A stretch of 64,000 bases of DNA, taken from JAKVCB01 sp965243695. GTDB lineage: Bacteria; Planctomycetota; Planctomycetia; Pirellulales; Lacipirellulaceae. Shown piece after piece: positions 43,503 to 51,267 of this stretch; the first letter of the stretch is position 1; each line of letters starts with the position of its first letter. The DNA lies in contig CBDEWC010000014.1 in assembly GCA_965243695.1 (NCBI GenBank), forward strand, positions 496,001 to 560,000, read 5' to 3'. Both the position numbers and the translations under genes were made by a program. The notes below the pieces were generated by a model that saw nothing but the letters and a program-made list of their open reading frames with translations, searched no databases and was not told where the DNA came from.

Positions 43503-44519
43503 ATGATGTGTCATAACTGGAGATGGCGAAATCTCGTAGCAACGGTTCTGTGGTTGAGCTTGGCCTCAGCCAATTTTGTGGCAGCCGACCCGTCAGACCA
43601 GGTTCAGACACAGATTGCCCGTGATACGCTTGGTCCGTTGGAGGATCGCTTGGAAGATGCGACCGCTTGCCTGAGCGGATTTCAATGGGAGAGGGCTGCT
43701 TTCGAGGTTGAGAGTCGACGGGTCACGGGCGAAGATTTTGACCAATTGGTGCGGTTTCCCTCCCCGGTAACGAGTGGTCAGCAAGAGAACGATCAGGTGG
43801 CAATCGAATGGTACGCTGCCAAGACCCCTGAGGGTTCTGTCAAAACTGCGCCAGCAGTTGTGGTGGTTCACGAGTCAGGTAGCGACATGGCCGCCGGCCG
43901 GCTGATTGCTAGGAGCATTCGCCTCAAGGGTATTCACGCGTTCATGGTGCAGTTGCCTTTTTATGGGTTGCGGCGCGGGAAAGAAACTCCGCAACGGCCT
44001 GACATTGTCACCCTTTTTCGGCAAGGTGTGTCAGACATTCGCCGTGCACGGGACGCCGTTGCAGTACTCCCGCACGTCGAGTCTCGTCACATCAGTTTGC
44101 AGGGGACGAGCCTCGGTGGGTTTGCGGCGGCACTGGCAGCCAGCCTGGACGGTGCCTTTGAGAACGTGTTTTTGGTACTCGCAGGTGGCAATCTCGACGA
44201 GTTGGTCCGTACCGGTCAGCGCGATACGGCCAAGTTCCGCGAAGGGCTCCTCAAGCAGGGGGTGACGGAAGACGAACTGCGAGATCTGCTGCGACAAATC
44301 GAGCCAACCCGAATTGCCCATCGTCTCGATAAGGAAACAACATGGCTCTACTCTGCCCGAGATGATCGGGTTGTCCCCATCCGTTTTGCGGAGGCATTAG
44401 CGTCGGCCGCGGCTTTGGACCGCGAGCACCACATCCGCTACCCGGGCAATCACTACACGGTATTGCTTTATTTTCCCAGAGTGCTTGATCACATCTGTAA
44501 GCAAGTTGAGAATCGGTAG
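43503..44519 (+). CDS. Secreted alpha/beta hydrolase (dienelactone hydrolase-like)
   Basis: 338 residues from the ATG at 43503. A signal peptide (WRWRNLVATVLWLSLASANFVAADPS) precedes an alpha/beta hydrolase fold: PAVVVVHESGSDMAAGRLIARSIRLKGIHAFMVQLPFYGLRRGKE, nucleophile elbow ISLQGTSLGGFAAALAAS (GTSLGG), acid LYSARDDRVVPIRFAEAL and histidine RYPGNHYTVLLYFP. The triad is complete. It should act in the periplasm on esters, but substrate is not predictable. In-frame sequence upstream to 43323 lacks a plausible start. Confidence 0.88.
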   Translation: MMCHNWRWRNLVATVLWLSLASANFVAADPSDQVQTQIARDTLGPLEDRLEDATACLSGFQWERAAFEVESRRVTGEDFDQLVRFPSPVTSGQQENDQVAIEWYAAKTPEGSVKTAPAVVVVHESGSDMAAGRLIARSIRLKGIHAFMVQLPFYGLRRGKETPQRPDIVTLFRQGVSDIRRARDAVAVLPHVESRHISLQGTSLGGFAAALAASLDGAFENVFLVLAGGNLDELVRTGQRDTAKFREGLLKQGVTEDELRDLLRQIEPTRIAHRLDKETTWLYSARDDRVVPIRFAEALASAAALDREHHIRYPGNHYTVLLYFPRVLDHICKQVENR

Positions 44520-44541
44520 GGGTTGTCGGTGATGCCAGGTT

Positions 44542-44577
44542 GAACGGACAATAGCTGTGGAACGGACAATAGCTCAC
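44542..44577. repeat. Two tandem copies of an 18-bp unit before the amidohydrolase gene
   Basis: GAACGGACAATAGCTGTG at 44542 and GAACGGACAATAGCTCAC at 44560, identical over 15 bases. They lie 38-73 bp before the amidohydrolase start, so they may duplicate a regulatory or promoter element (GGACAAT). Confidence 0.85.
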
Positions 44578-44614
44578 GTTAAGAGTTGCCAAACCAAGTA
44601 CCCCAGAGCGATCC

Positions 44615-45472
44615 ATGACAAGCATTCCAATCGTCGACACGCATATGCATCTTTGGGATCCGGCGCACCTTTCTTATGCCTGGCTCAAAGAGGTGCAGGT
44701 GCTCAACCGACCCTTTTTGCTGGCCGACTACCAGCGGGCAATGGACTCGCACCAAGTAGCCAAAATGGTTTTCGTGCAATGCGAAGCCGAGCAGGATCAA
44801 TATGTCCAGGAGGCGGAGTGGGTCACGGCACTGGCCAAAGAAGATCCTCGAATCGCCGCCATTGTACCTTGGGCTCCCTTGGAGCAAGGAGATGCGGTCC
44901 GTGACGCGCTGGTGGCGCTCGCGGACAATCCGCTCATCAAGGGGATTCGTCGCATCATCCAGTTTGAGGACGATCCGGGATTCTGCCTGCAAGCAGATTT
45001 TGTGCGCGGCGTTCAGCTGCTGGACGTGTTTGATTTTCACTTTGAGATTTGCATCAAGGGGGAAAAACAGTTCCAAGCCGCGCTGGAGCTTGTTCGCCGA
45101 TGTCCGAATGTGCGATTCATCCTCGATCACCTTGGCAAACCGAATATTGGGCAAGGAGAGATTGAACCCTGGCGCAAACAGATCGGCGAGTTGGCGCGGA
45201 TGGACAACACGTGGTGCAAAATGTCGGGACTGGTCGTCGAAGCAGATATGAAGCATTGGACCCTGGCTGACCTGCAGCCTTACATCGATGCTGCGTGGGA
45301 GAAGTTTGGCCCGGACCGGATCATGTTTGGGGGTGACTGGCCGGTGGTCACGCAGGCGGCCGAGTTGGACCAATGGATTTCTACACTTTGGACTGCGATG
45401 GGCGGTTGTTCCGAGGAGGAACGTCGCAAGTTGTTTCATGACAACGCGACATCCTTTTATCGGCTCGCCTAG
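44615..45472 (+). CDS. Amidohydrolase family 2 protein (L-fuconolactonase-like)
   Basis: 285 residues, TIM-barrel metal hydrolase. Metal motif IVDTHMHLWDP at the start, MVFVQCEAEQDQYVQEAEWV, IKGIRRIIQFEDDPGFCLQADFVRG, FILDHLGKPNIG and FGPDRIMFGGDWPVVTQAAELD. These blocks are those of COG3618 enzymes such as L-fuconolactonase and 2-pyrone-4,6-dicarboxylate lactonase. A sugar-lactone hydrolase is the best guess, but no sugar-catabolic genes are adjacent. Confidence 0.92.
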   Translation: MTSIPIVDTHMHLWDPAHLSYAWLKEVQVLNRPFLLADYQRAMDSHQVAKMVFVQCEAEQDQYVQEAEWVTALAKEDPRIAAIVPWAPLEQGDAVRDALVALADNPLIKGIRRIIQFEDDPGFCLQADFVRGVQLLDVFDFHFEICIKGEKQFQAALELVRRCPNVRFILDHLGKPNIGQGEIEPWRKQIGELARMDNTWCKMSGLVVEADMKHWTLADLQPYIDAAWEKFGPDRIMFGGDWPVVTQAAELDQWISTLWTAMGGCSEEERRKLFHDNATSFYRLA

Positions 45473-45705
45473 TTGGCCGGCTGGCTGAAGTTTGCCTAAC
45501 GGGCTGGTGATGATCTCTGCGGTAAGGAATCATCCAAGCCAGGGAAAACGGCACTCAATTGAGGATTCGGCCCAGTGGGGTGTGTTGTATACTGCGTCGC
45601 TCCGAGAGTGGCATCTTGCGGTCCTCTCAGGCCCGAGTCAGCAAGGACCGTTTTTTCTATTGGTGGTCATATTCCCGCGGTAATCGTCTCGAAGAGGTTC
45701 GGTCC

Positions 45706-47535
45706 ATGGCTGACGTTCATGAAGTTGCCAATGTTGATGGGCAAGATGAGCGACTTTACACACCACTTCCGGGCGAAGCACAGCTGACCGCACGGGCGAT
45801 CGTGGCCGGTTGCCTGATTGGTAGCGTGGTTTCCTGTACCAACATTTACATTGGTCTGAAAATTGGCTGGTCGTTTGGTGCATCTATCATTACAGCCGTG
45901 TTGGGTTTTGCACTGTTTGCCGTGGTCGGAAGACGCCTTAGCGTCCTGGAAACCAATACGGCACAAACCACAGGATCTGCAGCCGGCTCGATGTCATCAG
46001 CGGCCGGTTTGCTAGCGGCGGTTCCTGCGATGAATCTGTTGGGGCATGAAATTCCGTGGCCAGCGTTAATGATGTGGTCTGTCGCCGTGGCATTTCTGGG
46101 AGTGTTTTATGCGGTGCCATTGAGGCGGCAGATGGTGGAGGTCGACAAGCTGCGATTTCCCACCGGGCTGGCGACGGCCGAAACGATTCTGGCGATGTTC
46201 AGTGAAGCGGCCGAAGCGATGGCCAAGGCCAAAGTTTTGGTTTTCTGCGGGGTAGCCGCCGGCCTGTTCACACTTGCCAGTCATTTTTTGCCGGAGCTCG
46301 AAAAGCCTCCCCTGCACCAGTGGTTGCCCGTATTGTGGTTGGAACTGGCAGCCGGATGGACTTTTAGCATTTACCTGGGGCCCTCTCTGTTTGGAGCTGG
46401 ATTTTTGATCGGCCCGCGAGTGGTCCTTTCCCTGGTGGTGGGTGCGTTCGTTGCCTGGGGTGTGTTGGGACCGGTTGCGCAAAGCTATGGCTGGGCACCA
46501 GGCGACGTGATGGATTACAAAGAGGGACCGCGTGGCTGGATTCTTTGGCCTGGAGTAGCGCTGATGGTCAGTGAGGCGTTAACCTCGGTTGCGATGTCGT
46601 GGCGAACTTTTTTCCGGGCGTTGAGATTTTCGGCGGCAATGGACCGGTCTGCCCGGGCAGACGATTCGCACATTCCCAATCGTTGGTGGATCGGCGGCCT
46701 GGCCGCCGGGTCCGTCGTGACGCTTGTCATTGCGCAAAGTGTTTTTGGCATTCCCTGGTACCTTTCCCTGGTGGCAATTGTCCTCTCGGCGGTCCTTTCG
46801 ACGGTGGCGACGCGTTCAGTCGGTGAGACCGACATCAATCCGGTGGGCGGTATGGGAAAAGTGACCCAGTTGGTGTTCGGAGGCCTGGCACCTGGCCAAA
46901 TGACCACGAACTTGATGGCCGCGGCCATTACGGGGGGAGGAGCGTCCCAGGCGGCCGATATGATGCAGGACCTCAAGACCGGTTACCTGCTCCGGGCCGC
47001 ACCCCGCAAGCAGTTCCTGGCCCAGTTGGCGGGGATTTGCGCAGGCATTCTGTTTGCCGTTCCGGTCTACAAACTACTAACCAGTGCCTACGAACTGGGG
47101 GGCGAAAAATTACCCGCCCCTGCTGCATTGGCCTGGAAAGCCATGGCGGAACTATTGAACGAGGGATTGGAAGCATTGCCGCCCCATGCGGAGTGGGCGA
47201 TTGCTTGGGCATGTGGGGTTGGGGTGCTCATTCCTTTCTTGCGAAAAATAGAGGCCATCAAGGCCTTCGTGCCCAGCGGTCTGGCAATGGGGATTGCGTT
47301 TATCATTCCGGCCTATTACTCGTTGGTCATGTTTTATGGTTTGTGCGTCTGGTGGATCTGGAAAATGATCAGCCCCCAATCGGTGGAGCGGTTCAATTTT
47401 GCGGTTGCTTCCGGTTTTATCGCTGGTGAGGGTTTGATGGGAATTGTCAATGCGGCGCTGACGATGCTTAAAATCGATTGTGAGAGTTTGATGAGAATTG
47501 TCCATATTGTGGTTGGTGCACTTGATACCCCATGA
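45706..47535 (+). CDS. OPT family oligopeptide transporter
   Basis: 609 residues from the ATG at 45706, with AGAGG eight bases upstream; the open frame to 45559 is not needed. About 14 membrane helices. Family signatures: LTARAIVAGCLIGSVVSCTNIYIGLKIGWSFGASIITAVLGFALF, NTAQTTGSAAGSMSSAAGLLAAVPAMNLLG, VDKLRFPTGLATAETI and the second-half motif ETDINPVGGMGKVTQLVFGGLAPGQMTTNLMAAAITGGGASQAADMMQDLKTGYLL. These proteins import oligopeptides or metal-chelator complexes with protons. Substrate not predictable. Confidence 0.95.
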   Translation: MADVHEVANVDGQDERLYTPLPGEAQLTARAIVAGCLIGSVVSCTNIYIGLKIGWSFGASIITAVLGFALFAVVGRRLSVLETNTAQTTGSAAGSMSSAAGLLAAVPAMNLLGHEIPWPALMMWSVAVAFLGVFYAVPLRRQMVEVDKLRFPTGLATAETILAMFSEAAEAMAKAKVLVFCGVAAGLFTLASHFLPELEKPPLHQWLPVLWLELAAGWTFSIYLGPSLFGAGFLIGPRVVLSLVVGAFVAWGVLGPVAQSYGWAPGDVMDYKEGPRGWILWPGVALMVSEALTSVAMSWRTFFRALRFSAAMDRSARADDSHIPNRWWIGGLAAGSVVTLVIAQSVFGIPWYLSLVAIVLSAVLSTVATRSVGETDINPVGGMGKVTQLVFGGLAPGQMTTNLMAAAITGGGASQAADMMQDLKTGYLLRAAPRKQFLAQLAGICAGILFAVPVYKLLTSAYELGGEKLPAPAALAWKAMAELLNEGLEALPPHAEWAIAWACGVGVLIPFLRKIEAIKAFVPSGLAMGIAFIIPAYYSLVMFYGLCVWWIWKMISPQSVERFNFAVASGFIAGEGLMGIVNAALTMLKIDCESLMRIVHIVVGALDTP

Positions 47536-47721
47536 ATTTTTCGACAGGTATCATCCTCGCTAGAAGCAATCTATAATTCCAAAGAAGCAAAGGAGTATTC
47601 GTCACTGATCGCAGCGGTTGCTTTCTCCAGTAACATCGGGCGGAAAGTGGTGAAACGAGTCGTTTGGCTCAGCAACCTGTTCAGGGAAACGTTTGGCCTA
47701 TCAACCTGGGAATGGTTCCAG

Positions 47722-48387
47722 ATGAAAATTCATGCAGATGCGAACATGCGCTTTTTCATCCGATTCTTACTAATCGGGCTGTTTAGCTTTGCATGGGGGC
47801 TCTATTCGCTGTACGACGCAGCCATCGGTTATCCCAACCAACGAGTGCGGGCGCACAAATATGAAGAATTAAAAGAGCAAGAGAACTTCGAAACCAAGTG
47901 GATCAATTTTGCTCGCGACCAAGGCTGGCCACTGCAAGATCCAGGAGAGCCCAAGGCAGATATCCTCATTTTTTACAACTACGTCATGGCGGCGATTTGC
48001 ACGCCATTGGGGATCTTTTTTGTGGTGCGCGTGTTGCGGGCCCGGGGACGCTGGATCGAAGGAGATGACTCGGGAGTACGCGCCAGTTGGGGGCCTGAAT
48101 TTACTTACGACAGAGTAACAAGGCTGGAAAAACGAAAATGGAAAGGCAAAGGCATTGCCAAGGTATTTTTCGAATCTAGTGGTAAGACCAAAACGTTTGT
48201 GATCGATGACTTCAAGTTCAAGCGTGAGCCAACGGATAGAATTTTTTGCCAGCTCGAGGCAAAGATCGATCCTGATTTGATTACCGGCGGTCCTCCTGAA
48301 GCATTACAAGAAGAGAGCGAGCCAGAGAGCGAGCTAGAGAGCGAGCTAGAGAGCGAACTGGACCAGCCGACCGAAGTCATCCGGTAG
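47722..48387 (+). CDS. Membrane protein of unknown function with acidic repeat tail
   Basis: 221 residues from the ATG at 47722; a GTG at 47647 would add 25 residues and cannot be excluded. Two membrane helices (MRFFIRFLLIGLFSFAWGLYSLYDAAIG and ILIFYNYVMAAICTPLGIFFVVRVLRARG) bracket a soluble loop. A C-terminal cytoplasmic domain follows (DSGVRASWGPEFTYDRVTRLEKRKWKGKGIAKVFFESSGKTKTFVIDDFKFKREP) that resembles a PH-like beta sandwich. The tail is four Glu-Ser-Glu-(Pro/Leu) repeats. No named family recognised. Confidence 0.75.
   Translation: MKIHADANMRFFIRFLLIGLFSFAWGLYSLYDAAIGYPNQRVRAHKYEELKEQENFETKWINFARDQGWPLQDPGEPKADILIFYNYVMAAICTPLGIFFVVRVLRARGRWIEGDDSGVRASWGPEFTYDRVTRLEKRKWKGKGIAKVFFESSGKTKTFVIDDFKFKREPTDRIFCQLEAKIDPDLITGGPPEALQEESEPESELESELESELDQPTEVIR
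48313..48360. repeat. Four tandem copies of a 12-bp unit at the end of the gene
   Basis: GAGAGCGAGC(CA/TA) units at 48313, 48325, 48337 and 48349 (last GAGAGCGAACTG). In frame, they encode ESEP, ESEL, ESEL, ESEL. Confidence 0.9.
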
Positions 48388-48570
48388 CGATCGGGTTGGC
48401 CTGTTTTTCAGGCCACTGTGGGGGTCGTCACGGTGGATCGCGTATGGACTCTTTACGGGCGCGGTTTTACGCCACTACTGGTCATTCCGCCGGGAGGGAT
48501 TCCCTTTTCCTGCTCCCAAAATTCTCGAAGAACGTTATTTTTGGGAATCCCCCTGATCAAGCGAGCCCGT

Positions 48571-49809
48571 TTAACGCCTGCGGGCTTGAGAACCTTGGCG
48601 GGCGGACTTGTTGTTTTGGCTGTTGACGCCCCGACGTGGTTGGTGGGACTTTTGGGCGGTCGGTGACCGCGACTTTTGCGAACTCACCTGCTTTTTTGCT
48701 TTTGCGCGTCTTGCAGCCTGAGCTTGCTTGCGTTCTTCAGCTCGTTTTCTGGCGAGTTGCCTTTGCTGGGCAATTTTTTCCGCGCGCGCTTTTTTCGCCG
48801 CAGCGATTCTTGCCTTCCGGTCTATATCTCGTTGGAGGATTCCTGCGACACGGTCTGCTTGGACCAGGTAGAGCTGAGGGTCGTCAATCACAAACGGTGT
48901 TGAGCGACTGTGTCCATCGTTTCGGTTGCAAACGTTGAAAAAGAACGTCCGAAACGAGAGAGCCCGGTAACTATAGGGGTACTGGGAAGTGAGATGATCC
49001 TCCGGTGTCAGTGGGTCGACGCCAGGGCTTGCATAGTAATGCACCTGTCCGTCGGGGGTGATGGACATCCCGAATGTCCACCAGCCGAACTGATCGAGTT
49101 CGCGGACAAAGAAATCACGTCCGAGACGATCTCCCCGGACCTTCAGGAACGCGGAGTCTTTTTCTTGATTCTTGCTTGTTTCGCTACGAAAGTGGACCCA
49201 CATGCCAGGCCAGTAGGGTTCATTCGTTGTTTTGCCGCCACCGAAGAAACCGCCAGTCGTCTTGGTCGCAGTCGCTGAGCAACCGGCGCGCAGACCAAAA
49301 TGGGGACCAGAGCGGTTTTCCCAAAATTCGGGAGGGGGCAAGAAAATGCGAACGACGAAATTGGGAGTTTCTGATGGTCGAATGTTGGTTTTGAGTCGGC
49401 TCGTACAATCGACAATCAAATCGTCCTGTTCGGTTTGATTCGAAAGTCGCCCTGGAATACCCGAGTTGAGTGTTTGCATCAGGAGCGAACCCCGACTCCC
49501 TTGCAGGCCGCCCTCCGGAGTGGCGACGACACGGAGCGTGTCAGGTTGGCCTCGCTTGGGGCCTTCGAACCAGCGACCGTTCACCGAGCGACCTTTCCGT
49601 CCCCCCCCGCTTCCATTCTCTGAAAAGCTTGTTTCTTGAGAGCTTTTGGGGTGGTTGTGTACGAAACTCCAGTTGGGATCTTCGAAATTGTCGCCTACGT
49701 GGCTGATGAACGTTCCGGTGCCGGGTACGACGGTTGCCGTCGAGCGAGAACTCATCATCAAGAAAGGAACAAACAACAAAAGGGTTGTCTTGTTGAGAGA
49801 GAGTGTCAT
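48571..49809 (-). CDS. Secreted protein of unknown function with basic coiled-coil tail
   Basis: 412 residues. A signal peptide (MTLSLNKTTLLLFVPFLMMSSRSTA) leads to a domain of about 290 residues that looks like a concanavalin/LamG-type sandwich: GDNFEDPNWSFVHNHPKSSQE, FVVRIFLPPPEFWENRSGPHFGLRAGC, PYWPGMWVHFRSET, FVRELDQFGWWTFGMSITPDGQVHYYASPG. The end (about 310-412) is Arg/Lys/Ala/Gln-rich, first helical and then disordered. I recall similar proteins only from planctomycetes. A cell-surface role is inferred. Confidence 0.78.
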   Translation of the reverse strand: MTLSLNKTTLLLFVPFLMMSSRSTATVVPGTGTFISHVGDNFEDPNWSFVHNHPKSSQETSFSENGSGGGRKGRSVNGRWFEGPKRGQPDTLRVVATPEGGLQGSRGSLLMQTLNSGIPGRLSNQTEQDDLIVDCTSRLKTNIRPSETPNFVVRIFLPPPEFWENRSGPHFGLRAGCSATATKTTGGFFGGGKTTNEPYWPGMWVHFRSETSKNQEKDSAFLKVRGDRLGRDFFVRELDQFGWWTFGMSITPDGQVHYYASPGVDPLTPEDHLTSQYPYSYRALSFRTFFFNVCNRNDGHSRSTPFVIDDPQLYLVQADRVAGILQRDIDRKARIAAAKKARAEKIAQQRQLARKRAEERKQAQAARRAKAKKQVSSQKSRSPTAQKSHQPRRGVNSQNNKSARQGSQARRR

Positions 49810-50105
49810 GGGACTGGCTCGTGGGGTGGGATGAAAGCTTAAAAGTGATTGCTAGCACTTTGCGGCATTGCCACAGCGCACCTTCTCTATTTATCGGAGC
49901 GTCGGTGCTAACACTTTGGCGTTGATTGCGGTGGAGCGGATAGAAAACCCCAATCCTGGCCCCCACGTGCTATCAGTCTCTTTGGCTGTTGCATAGAATG
50001 GGTGAAAAGTTCGCAGTCTGTTTCTGGGCCCACTGGGGGTTGAAACACATCCGGCGATGCCAACGATCCGGTTTTTTCCTTCCATAACAAAACGAGGCGG
50101 TCGCG

Positions 50106-50666
50106 ATGCAAGCAGCAAAAAGAATCGATCGGCGATTGCCAACATGGCACGGTTGGCTTCCAATTGGGTTGTTCGTATTTGCCACAAATGTACCTGCATG
50201 CGCCGAAGAAAAACACGACTTGCAACCGGTCGAGAACAACGCAGGCCACTTCAATGGGAGTGCCGACCGGGTCGAACTGGAAACACGGTTTCAAGAGCAG
50301 TTGTCCGGGGCGAATTTCGTAGGCCACTTTACCGACGACCTTAAACCGGGCGGAACCCTCACCCCGGAAAAGTACACGCTAGGAAAGATCCACAAGCTGC
50401 AAGGCGACCGTTGGATTTTCCCGGTGCGAATTCAATATGGCGACCATGATTTGACAATACCCCTGGCCCTGTCCGTTGTGTGGGCTGGCGATACACCGAT
50501 CATTCAGCTCGACCAGATGGCGGTGCCGGGGTTTGGTGTTTTCAGTGCGCGAGTGTTGATTCACAACGATCATTATGCCGGCTACTGGCAGGGAGCCAAT
50601 CATGGTGGCCACTTGTTTGGTCGCATCGAACACGAACAGAAGTCACCCGATTCTTCGGTCAAGTGA
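50106..50666 (+). CDS. Secreted hypothetical protein
   Basis: 186 residues with an N-terminal export signal (RLPTWHGWLPIGLFVFATNVPACAEE). The mature part is a small beta-rich domain: FQEQLSGANFVGHFTDD, EKYTLGKIHKLQGDRWIFPVRIQYGDHDLTIPLALSVVWAGDTPIIQLDQMAVPGFGVFSARVLIHNDHYAGYWQGANHGGHLFGRIE. This pattern recurs in planctomycetes, to my memory, as uncharacterised secreted proteins. The gene is divergent from the previous one and ends before a strong hairpin. Confidence 0.78.
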   Translation: MQAAKRIDRRLPTWHGWLPIGLFVFATNVPACAEEKHDLQPVENNAGHFNGSADRVELETRFQEQLSGANFVGHFTDDLKPGGTLTPEKYTLGKIHKLQGDRWIFPVRIQYGDHDLTIPLALSVVWAGDTPIIQLDQMAVPGFGVFSARVLIHNDHYAGYWQGANHGGHLFGRIEHEQKSPDSSVK

Positions 50667-50758
50667 CGGTTTGGGTGCAACAATCGGTGGAAGCGGTTCC
50701 CGTTGACGTTTTCGAATCCAAGGTTTGAGTTGTGGGGAACCGGTAAAATTGGGTAAAA

Positions 50759-50784
50759 CGCCAGACAGTCATGGTTGTCTGGCG
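50759..50784 (+). terminator. Strong hairpin between two plus-strand genes
   Basis: CGCCAGACA and TGTCTGGCG form a perfect 9-bp stem with an 8-base loop. The plus side is followed by GAGAGGGTTTGTTG, a weak T-run. On the minus strand the stem is followed by TTTTACCC. It lies about 90 bp after the secreted protein gene and may work in either direction. Confidence 0.5.
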
Positions 50785-50865
50785 GAGAGGGTTTGTTGTA
50801 GCCATGATTTTGGCGATCTTTGACGACAAGTTATTTTTCGAGAATCACGTTAACCGGTTGTATTT

Positions 50866-51243
50866 ATGTCCGATTTACCTCCAGCTGGCATTTCGCTAGA
50901 TAAACTGGCCGAACAAGTTGGTGTGACTGCGGCCAAGCGACACATTTTTCTATGTTGCGACCAGACAAAACCAAAATGCTGTAGCAAGGAGCGTTCCCTG
51001 GAGGCTTGGAACTATCTCAAAAGTCGGTTGAAGGAACTCAACCTGAGTGAGCAGGGTGGTATTCTTCGGACAAAAGCGAATTGTCTGCGAGTTTGTGCGG
51101 GTGGTCCCATTGCGGTCGTGTATCCAGAGGGGGCCTGGTACCACAGTTGTGATCCGCCAGTGCTCGAACAAATCATTCAACAGCATCTTCTCGGCGGACA
51201 GGTTAGCCGGGAACATCTGATTGTGCAGCAAGAGATGCAGTAA
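50866..51243 (+). CDS. Thioredoxin-like 2Fe-2S ferredoxin
   Basis: 125 residues. HIFLCCDQTKPKCCSKERSLEAWNYLKSRLKEL holds the first cysteines (30, and 38 or 39), and TKANCLRVCAGGPIAVVYPEGAWYHSC carries Cys73 and Cys77, the arrangement of Shethna-type/NuoE-like thioredoxin-fold 2Fe-2S proteins. The end HLLGGQVSREHLI is also typical. It is a soluble electron carrier; the partner enzyme is not known. Convergent with hemDE, 24 bp apart. Confidence 0.93.
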   Translation: MSDLPPAGISLDKLAEQVGVTAAKRHIFLCCDQTKPKCCSKERSLEAWNYLKSRLKELNLSEQGGILRTKANCLRVCAGGPIAVVYPEGAWYHSCDPPVLEQIIQQHLLGGQVSREHLIVQQEMQ

Positions 51244-51267
51244 CACCCAGCTGTTAAACAGGAACGA

